From contig CAIRSA010000245.1 in assembly GCA_903881085.1 (NCBI GenBank), forward strand, positions 1 through 52,317: a DNA stretch of 52,317 nt. Direction: 5' to 3'. Below are positions 35,443 to 44,464 of the stretch, in pieces. Each line of letters opens with the position of its first letter. Position 1 is the first letter of the stretch. This stretch comes from an uncultured Acidobacteriia bacterium (GTDB lineage Bacteria; Acidobacteriota; Terriglobia; Bryobacterales; Bryobacteraceae). Made by a program: the position numbers and the translations under genes. The notes beneath the pieces are model-generated. The model was given only the letters and a program-made list of their open reading frames with translations. It did no database searches and was not told the DNA's origin.

Positions 35443-35729
35443 TGTCGCCGCAAAGTAGAAATGTCCCCTCGCTGCGATTGCAGATGCTCTCATTCCCTCT
35501 TATCAGGTGGGTTGGGGTTCGGCTTGCGGCAAGGTTCGGTCAAGGCCGCGCGCCGTCTTTGTGCGCGCCGAAGGACAGCCTTGACCCTAAAAAAGCTGTT
35601 GCCCGTAAATCCTGCGGAAATGCCCCACGCGAGACTGCCCGCAATGCGAGTCACCCGCTTGGTGACGAGCACGTTCCATGCAACCGATGCCAAATTGCCG
35701 AAAGGGGACATTTCTACTTTGCTGCGACA
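35443..35729. mobile_element. Inverted-repeat mobile element remnant (MITE-like)
   Basis: Terminal inverted repeats of 27 bases, 35443-35469 and 35703-35729, differ at one position; the shared part includes GCAAAGTAGAAATGTCCCC. The 14-base word TGGATTTGTCGCTT occurs immediately outside on both sides (35430-35443 and 35733-35746), consistent with a target-site duplication. The ~230 internal bases have no transposase; the open frame at 35461-35748 is not protein-like. Most likely an internally deleted IS or a non-autonomous derivative. It occupies most of the gap 35366-35891. Confidence 0.7.
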
Positions 35730-35744
35730 TGGTGGATTTGTCGC

Positions 35745-35822
35745 TTAGAACACGATCCGCGCCCGGAACTCCCTCTGCCGTGCGTTGTTCGCCTGAATGC
35801 TGAGCGATCCGAACCGCCCCGA
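35745..35822 (-). pseudogene. Relic 3' end of a TonB-dependent receptor gene
   Basis: On the minus strand the sequence encodes FGSLSIQANNARQREFRARI followed by VF and a stop, almost the same as the C-terminus of the receptor at 38562-41954. 35746-35815 and 38563-38632 match at nearly all positions (about seven differences by eye). Only the last ~25 codons remain. The fragment touches the right edge of the mobile element and lies 70 bases before the caspase-fusion gene. Confidence 0.8.
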
Positions 35823-35891
35823 TTTACCGTGTAGCGCTCAGCAGGACTCCAACAGCAACCCTAATCGAACGTGTGCTAAAATCTTCACACC

Positions 35892-38540
35892 ATGAAAACG
35901 GATCGAGGCTTACGCAGTCTGAAAAAGGAGGAACTCCCCAATCCCCCCTTTTACACGAATTCATGGGCGCTGGTCATTGGCTTCAATAAATACGAAGACG
36001 AGAAGATTCCCAAACTGCGTTTTGCCGAAAATGACGCCACCGCCATGGCCTCTCTTTTGCCCGAGCTTGGATTCCCCAAGGAAAACATCCGGCTCGTTTT
36101 GGCCAGCCACGGTCCATTTACTCCCACGGACCTTCACCATCTGCTGGATGAGATAGACCGCAAGTGTACTGTGGACGACCGCTTTCTGTTTTACATTGCC
36201 GGCCACGGTATGACGGTTGAGCTGCACGGCAAGCGCTCCGGGTATTTGCTCACTCCGGGCTCGCAACTGGATGAGGCCTGGGTCCATGGCGGCACGCAAC
36301 AGCGCAAGCCCCAGGAAGCACTAGAGATGAACATTCTGCTCAGGACAGTGGATGGGTTCAACGCCAAGCACAAGTTGTTAATCCTCGATGCCTGCTTCAG
36401 CGGCTTCGTCAACACTTCCCGCAATGTAGCTCCGGCACAGCAGGCGACTCCGGCTTTGCTGCAGCGATGGACCAGCAACCCAACTACGGAATATTTTGTC
36501 GCCGGCACTGCTAATCAAGCGGCGCGTGAACTTGACGCGTTTTCACATGGGGCATTCACCTATCACTTGCTGGAAGGATTGCGTGGCGGCGCGGCCGAGG
36601 ATGGCGGCTCCTTGATTTCGAGCGAACACCTGGCCTGGTACGTACAGCGCCAGATGTCTCGCTCTGATTATGGCCAGGACCCGCAGTATGGCAAGTGTGA
36701 AGGCAGCACCGGGATTTACTGCCTTAAGGTGGAAGCCGAAGCTGCCGGGGCGCAGCCCAAGGCAGCCTCAAAGCCAGACACAAGGTCGGCGCGCGCGGTA
36801 ACTCCCAAGCCGGCAATTGCGCCGCAACCTGGCAAGGAGATCGCGTTACCCGTGCAGTTGGAATTTCTGGAGGCGACGAATGGTGTCAACAAATCCCTGC
36901 TCGTAAATCGCTCCGAACTCTGCCCGTCGTGCAAGGGAAAGGCTCCCAGCGATTGCGCTCAATGTGGAGGTACCGGGCTGGTTCAGAGCTCAACCCCCTA
37001 TCAGGTCGATTATCCAGCAGGGGTGCAAGATGGCGAACGCGTGACCATTCCTGTTCCCGGCAACGCCGGCCTTGGCGGAGCTCCGGCTGGAGCTGTCTAT
37101 GCTGTTATAACAGTGCTGCCGCAGCCCGAAGCTCCCATAAAGGGAAAAGCTGTTAAGTCCGGGAACCCGACTCCCAAGAAGCTGGTTGCGCCTGGCGGCA
37201 AGGCGCCACGCAAAACCACGCAGAGTCCGCCCGATATCAAGCTCCCCGTCGGCAAGCGAACTGCTGAAGGCAACCAGGTAGACAAGCTCCCCATCGACAA
37301 AACCAGTAAAGCAATCACAGTAGCCGGCGACGGTAGTGGCGATTATAAACTGATTAACCAGGCCATTCAATCCGCAACAAGCGGCGCAACCATTTACGTC
37401 AAGCCCGGCGTCTACAAGGAATCCGTCAACCTGACCAAGGATGTTTTTCTCGTCGCGCAAGGCCCGGAGGGCAAAGTGGTCATCGATGGCGGATCGGCCA
37501 CCGCATTGAAAATTGCGACGGCTGGTGGAGGTGTAAAGGGGTTCAGCTTCCGCAGGAGCGCAACCGGAGGTAGCAAACCTGTGAATGGCGCGGCCGTAGT
37601 GGTGCCAACCGGAGCGGCGAAATTCGAGGACTGCCAATTCCAGGCCGATTTCGCAGAGAGCCGTGGCGATGTCTCCGATGGAACTGGTGGCATCTATGAC
37701 GGAGTTGGAGTTCTGGTTTCTGGAAAGGCCGCTCCGGTCTTCCTGCAGTGTTCCATGACACGCTGCGCGTCTGGGCTTGCCTTGAAGGATGATGCCCAAG
37801 GCCAATATGAAAATTGTTCGTTTAACAAGAATTCCGTGGGCATTACCCTTAAAGGAAGTGCCAATCCAGCATTCCTTAGATGCTTTGCAAAGAACAACAA
37901 CGCAGAAGGTGTTGAAATTGGCGGATCTGCGAGAGGGACTTTTACTAGGTGCCTATTTTCAGGGAGCGTCATATCCGGCGTGACGATTACAGATAGCGGC
38001 AATCCGTCGTTCGTGGGGTGCAACTTCGAAGACGTTGCGGATGGTCATGGGGCTTTTGTCTCAAAATCCGGCGCTGGGACCTTTGAGGACTGTGTGTTCG
38101 CAAGAAATGGCAATGGATTGTGTGTTGACATGCAAGCTACCCCGCAGTTCCTCAGGTGCGATTTCGTTGATAGTATCGAAGCAGGAATCGTCGTCATCGA
38201 CGGCGGCAACCCCACCGTAAAGAATTCGAAATCCTATGGCAGCAAGACGGAATCCGGTCTTCTGGTAAAGGATTCGGGCGTCGGCCGGTTCGAAGATTGC
38301 GAGTTCTTCCGCAATCATAAGAGTGGAATCGAGGTGGCAACGAAGGGCAATCCTACGATTGTGCGTTCAAAGTCTTATGACAACCAGTTGAATGGCTTCT
38401 GCGCCCATGATTCCGCCGCCGGAAGCATCAGCGAATGCACCATGTCGGGCAACAAAGGAGGAGATTACTCTGTCTCCCCCAATTCAACAACCAAGGGCGT
38501 TCCCAAAGCGGGAGGATTTCTAAAAAGCTTGTTTGGATGA
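35892..38540 (+). CDS. Caspase-like protease fused to DnaJ C-terminal/zinc-finger region and parallel beta-helix
   Basis: 882 residues, no signal peptide. Residues about 22-280 are a C14 caspase-like domain: H105 in FYIAGHGM and C168 in LILDACFSGF form the catalytic pair. After a Pro/Lys-rich linker, about 315-400 resemble the substrate-binding C-terminal part of DnaJ: a zinc site C344-x2-C347-x7-C355-x2-C358 ending CGGTG, then DYPAGVQDGERVTIPVPGNA and AVYAVITVLP; the J domain is absent and only two of DnaJ's four CxxC motifs remain. Another linker leads to a beta-helix (about 475-860) beginning ITVAGDGSGDYKLINQAI, with ~23-residue repeats of the pattern GNPxxxxC...N...G. The caspase would be the effector; the DnaJ part and helix could sense misfolded or foreign ligands. 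Flanked by direct repeats of a receptor gene end. Confidence 0.88.
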   Translation: MKTDRGLRSLKKEELPNPPFYTNSWALVIGFNKYEDEKIPKLRFAENDATAMASLLPELGFPKENIRLVLASHGPFTPTDLHHLLDEIDRKCTVDDRFLFYIAGHGMTVELHGKRSGYLLTPGSQLDEAWVHGGTQQRKPQEALEMNILLRTVDGFNAKHKLLILDACFSGFVNTSRNVAPAQQATPALLQRWTSNPTTEYFVAGTANQAARELDAFSHGAFTYHLLEGLRGGAAEDGGSLISSEHLAWYVQRQMSRSDYGQDPQYGKCEGSTGIYCLKVEAEAAGAQPKAASKPDTRSARAVTPKPAIAPQPGKEIALPVQLEFLEATNGVNKSLLVNRSELCPSCKGKAPSDCAQCGGTGLVQSSTPYQVDYPAGVQDGERVTIPVPGNAGLGGAPAGAVYAVITVLPQPEAPIKGKAVKSGNPTPKKLVAPGGKAPRKTTQSPPDIKLPVGKRTAEGNQVDKLPIDKTSKAITVAGDGSGDYKLINQAIQSATSGATIYVKPGVYKESVNLTKDVFLVAQGPEGKVVIDGGSATALKIATAGGGVKGFSFRRSATGGSKPVNGAAVVVPTGAAKFEDCQFQADFAESRGDVSDGTGGIYDGVGVLVSGKAAPVFLQCSMTRCASGLALKDDAQGQYENCSFNKNSVGITLKGSANPAFLRCFAKNNNAEGVEIGGSARGTFTRCLFSGSVISGVTITDSGNPSFVGCNFEDVADGHGAFVSKSGAGTFEDCVFARNGNGLCVDMQATPQFLRCDFVDSIEAGIVVIDGGNPTVKNSKSYGSKTESGLLVKDSGVGRFEDCEFFRNHKSGIEVATKGNPTIVRSKSYDNQLNGFCAHDSAAGSISECTMSGNKGGDYSVSPNSTTKGVPKAGGFLKSLFG

Positions 38541-38561
38541 GTGAAGCCCGCAAACACACTG

Positions 38562-41500
38562 CTAAAACACGATCCGCGCCCGGAACTCCGTCTGCCGCGC
38601 GTTGTTCGCCTGAATGCTCAGCGACCCAAATCCAACCGCCCCCACCGTGGAATTCAAGCTTCCAAACACCGGGTGATTCAGGAAGTTATACTGCGAAGCG
38701 CGAAAGTCCAGTTTCACCTTCTCCGTCAGATAAAACGTCTTTGCCATTACCAGACTCACGTTGTTCGCTCCCGGCGTTCGAACGGTCCCAATGCGTGGCG
38801 CCAGATTGCCCTGTGTGTAGTTCGGTGGCACGGCAAAGGCCGCCGTGTTGAAGTAATGGTTCAAGCGGTTGACGATGGCGCCGCCAACGCCCTCCTGCGG
38901 ATCGCCCAGCACATTCGGCCGCGTCGTATTGTTGAAGAACGTTCCGCCCGAAATGCCGAAGACCACCGGATTGCCGCCCTGGAACGCAGAAGCGGATGAC
39001 ATCGACCATCCGCCGACTACCGTGTTCATCAGCTTGCTGCTATGCCCGAGAAATTGCCGCCCTCGCCCCACCGGGATCTGCCAGGTCACCGCCACGGAAA
39101 GCCGCATTGGTGAATCGATGCCGCTCGGCGCCCACTCTTGCGACCGGTTGTAGATGTTCTGCGGGTTATTCAGATTGTCGAGGTTCTTTGAAAACGTGTA
39201 CGACGCCAACGTGCTCACGCCATGTCCCATCGCTTTCTGATAGCGCGCCTGTAGCGAATGGTAGATGCTTTGGCCCCACGTGGGGCTGTTTCGCGTCACG
39301 GAAGTGAACTGCGGGTAAGGCCGCAGCAACTGCGCCCGCTGCACGGTGGTGCCGCTTAGTGTGCCGGTGGAAACCAGGCCCAGAAAGGGATTCGGTACGG
39401 TCTGGGTTAATACGCTGCCCTGCGAAAACTGCTCCGCCGGAACCTGGTTCAAGTTGATATTCGGCGCCGCCAGATGCACGCCCCGGCTGCCTACGTATGC
39501 CAGTTCAAACAACCCACGTGCCGGCAGCGTGTGCTGAAAACTCATCTGCCAGTTGTGGAATTGCGGATGCACGTCGGAGGGGTCCACAAAGCTCACCGCC
39601 TGTCCAACCAGCGTCGCCAGGCCTTGCGTGTTCCCCACTGCGGCCAGCTTGCCGGTTGGGAACGGGTTGCTGAGCTTGTTGGTGACTGTGATGCCGCCAT
39701 CTGAACTGCCAACCATTGGCGTGGTGATGCTATAGCCTGTGTTGATGATGCCGGTCACCAGTGGAATGTAGCCCAGCGAATAGCCACCGCGCACCACGAA
39801 CCGCGTGTTGACGCGATAAGCAAATCCGATGCGTGGCGCGAAATTCTTTCGATCGCCATTCATCAATCCGCGCGGCTGTCCGTTGATGCCTGCGTAAACC
39901 AGACCGCCGGTGAGGTTCAAGCCCGGAACCTTCAACGGCGAAGTTGCTTTGTAGTCGAAGCCGCGCACGGAGCGGTCGTAGCGCTCAGTGCGTGGGCTGT
40001 CGTACTCATAGCGCAAGCCGAGGTTCAGCGTGAGTTTCTGCGACACGCGGAAATCGTCCTGGAAGTAGGCACCGAGGTATTTGCCCTCCCACGAAATCGC
40101 CGTGTCGTTATTCACCGAACCCGAATTGGCGAAGCCCATCAGCATTGACGCTAATCCGAAACCGCCGCCAGGACCCGTCGCGCTGGGACCGCCGGATTGA
40201 TTCGGGGCGAAGGCAAACGTGCCGTTGCCGCCGGTGACTGCCTGGTTGCCTTGCGTGATGCGGATGTCCACTCCTGTCTTGAACAGATGCTTGCCGGAGC
40301 TGATCGTCACCGCCTCTGCCGTAGAATACGTGGTTCCCCAATACGTGCTGAAGATCGTATTCGCTCCCAAATTTGTGATGCCGTCGCTGAAGGTGAACTG
40401 CGGGAAGCCGGGGCCTTCGGCGATCTGTTTCGCGAACTGGTTTGAGAACCCGAGCGTGGCCACATCGAAACCCTGCTGCGAGGAAATGAACGTGCCGTTG
40501 TTCGAGCCGCGCGCAACGCCAACGCGGAAATCGAAAGCTATCTTCGGACTGAAAATATAAGTGTCGCTGAACGCCGCGCCGCTGCTCGGCCGCAACGATT
40601 GCGTAGCCCCGTTGGCGATGCCGTTGAAGTTGAATGGATTCCCCACCACTGCGCTCGGCACCCAGTTGATGCGCACAAACGTCTGGTGCTTGGCGCTGAT
40701 GTTCTGGTCGAACTTCATGGCGAACATATCGTATTCGCCTTTGAATGTGGTGGTCTCAATGAAGTTGCCGGTGTAGACGTTGGCAGTCCCCGGCACGTTC
40801 GGCTTGGGCCAATATTGCAAGAGGGCTTTGCCCACGGGGTCCATCAACGAAGCAGGGACAATGTTGCCTGGCAGCGGCGCGCGGGTTGACGTGCCATTCA
40901 GCGTGCTGACCGAATATGGATTATAGATCAACTGCGTGCGCTCGGAAAAATCACCTGTGCGCATCTTGTCCGTGGGCATGTTCAGGCGCGTGCTCGAGAC
41001 CTGCCCCTGTCTGGTGCCTTCGTAATTGAAAAAGAAAAACGCTTTGTTGCGGCCGTCGAAAACCTTTGGCACAAACACCGGCCCACCCAGGCTCGCCCCG
41101 AACAGATTCACCTGATACACCGGCAGCTTCTGCCCAATGATATTGTTGAAAAACAGATTCGCATCGAGCGCGGCATTGCGCAGGTATTCGTAAGCCGAAC
41201 CATGCGCCTGATTTGTGCCCGATTTCAACACCACGTTGGTGATGCTGCCTCCGGAGCGCCCGAACTCCGCCGGTAGCGTGCCCGTCTGTACTTTGAATTC
41301 CTGAATGGAATCCTGCGACGGCATGTAGCCGTTGATGTTCTGTCCGCGGCCAACGTCAATCAGATTCGACACGCCGTCGATCGATACATCGCCTGCGCCC
41401 ACTGGCGCGCCGTTGGCGGTGAAGCGGAAGTTGTTGGTCTGGTCGATCGGTCGTACGTCGTCGCGAAAGTTCGTGCCGGTGTCGAGCACGCCTGGCGCGA

Positions 41501-41954
41501 GCGTGGCAATCGGAATGGTGCCGTGGCCCTTCAGTGGCAGATCGTCAATGATGTCGCGCGGCACCGTGGACCCCAGCGCGCTGGTATCGCTGGCAAGAGT
41601 TACCGCGCTTGCTTCCACGGTTACTGTCTCGCTGGTTTGCCCGATTGCCAGTTTGATGTCCAGTCGCAGGTTGTCACCCAAGGCGAGCATCACATCATCG
41701 AGAACTTCTGTCTTGAAGCCCGGCAATTGTGCCTTAACCGTGTATTTGCCGGGTGGAAGGAATTGGAATGAGTAGTGACCGCTAGTGTCGCTTGTCGTGG
41801 TGCGTTCCACTTTTGTTGCCGCGTTGATCAGCAGCACAGTGACTCGTGGCACGGCGGAATCGCCTGGATCGAAAATGGTCCCTTGAACGGTAGAGCGAAA
41901 CTCCTGCCCGTTCAATAAACCGGTCATCAACAACAGCGGAATAAGAAATCGCAT
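38562..41954 (-). CDS. TonB-dependent receptor, Oar-like
   Basis: 1130 residues, signal peptide MRFLIPLLLMTGLLNGQ. N-terminal carboxypeptidase-regulatory-like domain (STVQGTIFDPGDSAVPRVTV) to about 105, plug with GAGDVSIDGVSNLIDVGRGQ and LPAEFGRSGGSITN, then the barrel ending EFRARIVF. Convergent with the caspase-fusion gene, 21 bases between stop codons. Its last ~70 bases are duplicated at 35745-35822. Ligand unknown. Confidence 0.88.
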   Translation of the reverse strand: MRFLIPLLLMTGLLNGQEFRSTVQGTIFDPGDSAVPRVTVLLINAATKVERTTTSDTSGHYSFQFLPPGKYTVKAQLPGFKTEVLDDVMLALGDNLRLDIKLAIGQTSETVTVEASAVTLASDTSALGSTVPRDIIDDLPLKGHGTIPIATLAPGVLDTGTNFRDDVRPIDQTNNFRFTANGAPVGAGDVSIDGVSNLIDVGRGQNINGYMPSQDSIQEFKVQTGTLPAEFGRSGGSITNVVLKSGTNQAHGSAYEYLRNAALDANLFFNNIIGQKLPVYQVNLFGASLGGPVFVPKVFDGRNKAFFFFNYEGTRQGQVSSTRLNMPTDKMRTGDFSERTQLIYNPYSVSTLNGTSTRAPLPGNIVPASLMDPVGKALLQYWPKPNVPGTANVYTGNFIETTTFKGEYDMFAMKFDQNISAKHQTFVRINWVPSAVVGNPFNFNGIANGATQSLRPSSGAAFSDTYIFSPKIAFDFRVGVARGSNNGTFISSQQGFDVATLGFSNQFAKQIAEGPGFPQFTFSDGITNLGANTIFSTYWGTTYSTAEAVTISSGKHLFKTGVDIRITQGNQAVTGGNGTFAFAPNQSGGPSATGPGGGFGLASMLMGFANSGSVNNDTAISWEGKYLGAYFQDDFRVSQKLTLNLGLRYEYDSPRTERYDRSVRGFDYKATSPLKVPGLNLTGGLVYAGINGQPRGLMNGDRKNFAPRIGFAYRVNTRFVVRGGYSLGYIPLVTGIINTGYSITTPMVGSSDGGITVTNKLSNPFPTGKLAAVGNTQGLATLVGQAVSFVDPSDVHPQFHNWQMSFQHTLPARGLFELAYVGSRGVHLAAPNINLNQVPAEQFSQGSVLTQTVPNPFLGLVSTGTLSGTTVQRAQLLRPYPQFTSVTRNSPTWGQSIYHSLQARYQKAMGHGVSTLASYTFSKNLDNLNNPQNIYNRSQEWAPSGIDSPMRLSVAVTWQIPVGRGRQFLGHSSKLMNTVVGGWSMSSASAFQGGNPVVFGISGGTFFNNTTRPNVLGDPQEGVGGAIVNRLNHYFNTAAFAVPPNYTQGNLAPRIGTVRTPGANNVSLVMAKTFYLTEKVKLDFRASQYNFLNHPVFGSLNSTVGAVGFGSLSIQANNARQTEFRARIVF

Positions 41955-42007
41955 ACAAAGCCCCCAGCCAGCTTGGCTTTGAGCAGTATATAACGATTTC
42001 TAGAAAA

Positions 42008-43018
42008 TTATCGAGCCCCGTAATTCTGGTCGTAGAACTTCTGATACTCGCCGCTGCGTACGCGTTCTACCCAGCCGCGATTATTCTTATAAAATGCTAC
42101 GGTCTCAGCCAGGCCCGCTTCGAATTCCATCTGCGGTTTCCAGCCCGTTTCGCGCTCCACCTTTTCACTCGTTAACGCATAGCGGCGGTCGTGGCCCGGG
42201 CGATCCGTAACCGTCTTCATCAGGCTTGCCGGCTTGTTAGTCGCGGCCAGAATCTTATGCACAACTTCCACGTTAGGTAGCGCCATGCTGCCGCCGATGT
42301 TGTACACCTCGCCCGCGCGGCCCTTTTCGAGCACGCTGGCAATGGCGCGGCAATGATCGTCGACAAACAGCCAGTCGCGGATCTGCATGCCGTCGCCGTA
42401 AATCGGTAGCGGCTTGTCTTCCAGCGCATTGGAGATCATCAGCGGAATCAGTTTTTCCGGAAACTGATATGGCCCGTAATTGTTCGACGCGCGCGTCACC
42501 ACCACCGGCATTTTGAATGTCGTGAAGTAGGAAAGGGCCAACAGATCGGACCCTGCCTTTGACGCCGAATACGGACTGCTCGGCTTCAGCGGATACGTCT
42601 CGTCGGCGTCATGCGGTTCATCGATGCTGCCATACACTTCGTCCGTCGAGACATGCACAAAGCGCCCGATCTTCGCGCGCCGCGCCGCCTCCAGCAGCGT
42701 GAAGGTGCCCTTCACGTTTGTCTCGACTACAGGCTCAGGCGAAAGAATGCTGCGGTCCACATGCGATTCCGCGGCGAAGTGTATAATCGCGTCCGGCGAT
42801 TCGGCCGCCAGCGTATTTTCCACCAGAACCTTATCGCAGATGTCGCCGCGCACGAACGCGTACCGCGGATCCTTATCGACCTCCGCCAGATTTTCCAGAT
42901 TTCCGGCGTAAGTCAACTTATCGTAATTGATGACGCGCGAAAATGCGTTGCCCTTTAGCGCCAGTCGAATGAAGGCCGAGCCAATGAAGCCCGCTCCTCC
43001 GGTTACAAGAATTCTCAT
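42008..43018 (-). CDS. rmlB: dTDP-glucose 4,6-dehydratase
   Basis: 336 residues. NAD-binding GGAGFIGSAFIR at the N-terminus; the dehydratase signature HVSTDEVYGSI near residue 125; YSASKAGSD (YxxxK) near 150; ASNNYGPYQFPEKLIPL near 180. Converts dTDP-glucose to dTDP-4-keto-6-deoxyglucose. Start ATG 43018 overlaps the stop of the rmlC-like gene (ATGA). This product is the required substrate of the 3,4-ketoisomerase at 11796-12779 and of RmlC. Confidence 0.95.
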   Translation of the reverse strand: MRILVTGGAGFIGSAFIRLALKGNAFSRVINYDKLTYAGNLENLAEVDKDPRYAFVRGDICDKVLVENTLAAESPDAIIHFAAESHVDRSILSPEPVVETNVKGTFTLLEAARRAKIGRFVHVSTDEVYGSIDEPHDADETYPLKPSSPYSASKAGSDLLALSYFTTFKMPVVVTRASNNYGPYQFPEKLIPLMISNALEDKPLPIYGDGMQIRDWLFVDDHCRAIASVLEKGRAGEVYNIGGSMALPNVEVVHKILAATNKPASLMKTVTDRPGHDRRYALTSEKVERETGWKPQMEFEAGLAETVAFYKNNRGWVERVRSGEYQKFYDQNYGAR

Positions 43019-43551
43019 TTGTGCTGTAGTTCCCAGTCGTAGTGAACACCCGGATCGTTGTAGGCTATGCGCCCCTCATCGGCGGGGTCGTAGAGCCGGT
43101 TGGTTACGTAAACCAAAACCCCCGCATCGGGCCCCACAACTTTGTAGCCGTGACCCACGCCCGGAGGAATTAAAATCTGCCACGGGCGCAGAGCGCCAAC
43201 GTACATGGTATTGCGCAAGCTATGCGTCGGCGAACCCTTGCGCAGATCCACCAATGCAACTTGGAACATCCCCACCGATGGCGCCCAGCAGTCCGTCTGG
43301 TGGCGATGATAGTGGAATGCCTTGATCGTTCCGGAGTAGCTCAGCGCAGCCGAGACCTGCGTGGTTTCCGGCGGAAAATCGGCTGCCAGGCCCTTGCCCA
43401 CCCGCAGCACCTCAAGAAAATATCCACGGTCGTCAGGCCAAAGCGCGTAAGGTTGGACCTTCACGCCATCGATCAAATCGGGCGAAGCCGGCGAAGCGAT
43501 CAGCTTGCCGATCCCCTTTTCGCACGATGGCAACAACAGTTCGTACGACAT
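43015..43551 (-). CDS. RmlC-like dTDP-sugar epimerase (divergent cupin)
   Basis: 178 residues from ATG 43551 (TGATG overlap with rmlA; a TTG three bases upstream is in frame). Cupin of the dTDP-4-dehydrorhamnose 3,5-epimerase family: VDLRKGSPTHSLRNT, IPPGVGHGYKVV and LYDPADEGRIAYNDP fit. The usual RGLHYQ segment is KAFHYHRHQ, so the residue contacting the nucleotide sugar differs, and specificity (3,5-epimerase or 3-epimerase) is uncertain. Between rmlA and rmlB in the same operon; no rmlD reductase is found in the window. Confidence 0.83.
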   Translation of the reverse strand: MSYELLLPSCEKGIGKLIASPASPDLIDGVKVQPYALWPDDRGYFLEVLRVGKGLAADFPPETTQVSAALSYSGTIKAFHYHRHQTDCWAPSVGMFQVALVDLRKGSPTHSLRNTMYVGALRPWQILIPPGVGHGYKVVGPDAGVLVYVTNRLYDPADEGRIAYNDPGVHYDWELQHK

Positions 43552-44288
43552 CAAGCCTTGGTCACTTTCTGCTTCTTGCTATCTGCCACCAGGTTTCCGG
43601 CGCGCAACAGCGATTCAAACGTTCCGGCGTCAGTCCACCAGCCTTCCAGGAACGAATAGGTCATGGTGCCTTCGTCGATATAGGCATTGTTGACGTCCGT
43701 GATCTCCAGTTCGCCGCGCTGCGAAGGCTTCAAGGTCTTCACTTTTTCGAACACGCTTGCGTCGTACATGTAGAAGCCCGTGACCGCGAAATTCGACTTT
43801 GGCCGCCGCGGCTTCTCTTCGATGCCAACGATCTTGTCGCCTTCCATCTCAGCCACGCCAAATCGCTCGGCGTCAGGAACCTGCTTCAGCAGAATCTTCG
43901 CGCCGTGCTCCTGCTTTTTGAACGCTTCCACGGCATCCTTGATTGAGCCTTCGATGATATTGTCGCCCAGGATTACGATGATGCTCTCGCCATCCGCGAA
44001 ATGCTCAGCCAGCGCCAGCGCTTCGGCGATGCCGCCCTCGCCTTCCTGGTAGGCATAGTTCAGATGCCGCAGGCCAAACTGTTTTCCATTGGCAAGAAGC
44101 CGTAAAAAGTCCCCGGCGTTCTTGCCGCCCGTCACCACCAGGATTTCAGTGATGCCGGCATCCACCAATGTCTCGATTGGGTAGAAAATCATTGGCTTGT
44201 CGTAAATCGGCAACAAATGCTTGTTGGTGATCTTTGTCAAAGGAGACAGCCGGCTCCCGGTTCCACCTGCCAGTACGACGCCCTTCAT
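43551..44288 (-). CDS. rmlA: Glucose-1-phosphate thymidylyltransferase
   Basis: 245 residues from ATG 44288 (MKGVVLAGGTGSRLSPLTK), the classic nucleotidyltransferase start; the frame extends six codons further. Pyrophosphorylase motif GGTGSRLSPLTK; sugar-binding ILGDNIIEG and EEKPRRPKSNFAVTG. Joins dTTP and glucose-1-phosphate into dTDP-glucose, the first step. It is shorter than RmlA of the ~290-residue class, so it belongs to the short form. First gene of rmlA-rmlC-rmlB, divergent from the GT41 operon with a 176-base gap. Confidence 0.92.
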   Translation of the reverse strand: MKGVVLAGGTGSRLSPLTKITNKHLLPIYDKPMIFYPIETLVDAGITEILVVTGGKNAGDFLRLLANGKQFGLRHLNYAYQEGEGGIAEALALAEHFADGESIIVILGDNIIEGSIKDAVEAFKKQEHGAKILLKQVPDAERFGVAEMEGDKIVGIEEKPRRPKSNFAVTGFYMYDASVFEKVKTLKPSQRGELEITDVNNAYIDEGTMTYSFLEGWWTDAGTFESLLRAGNLVADSKKQKVTKA

Positions 44289-44464
44289 TATGATTGCCTC
44301 ATTCACTCAATATCATAGCTGAAGTTGCCTCAGACGAGCGCGGATCCGTTTGCGCCCGATTACGGAAAGTGGCAATATGTTGTCACTTAACTCCTTTAGA
44401 AATAATTAGTTCCAGCCTAACCTTTTTTGTGGAAACGGACGAATCATTATCGAGGAGATTAGAT

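Noticed and set aside
35461..35748. 95-codon frame inside the inverted-repeat element
   Set aside because: Arg/Leu-rich translation spanning the inverted repeats, without transposase motifs.
44370..44384. Sigma-54 promoter upstream of the GT41 gene (TGGCAATATGTTGTC)
   Set aside because: Spacing between the -24 and -12 elements is off by one and the GC of the -12 element is missing.
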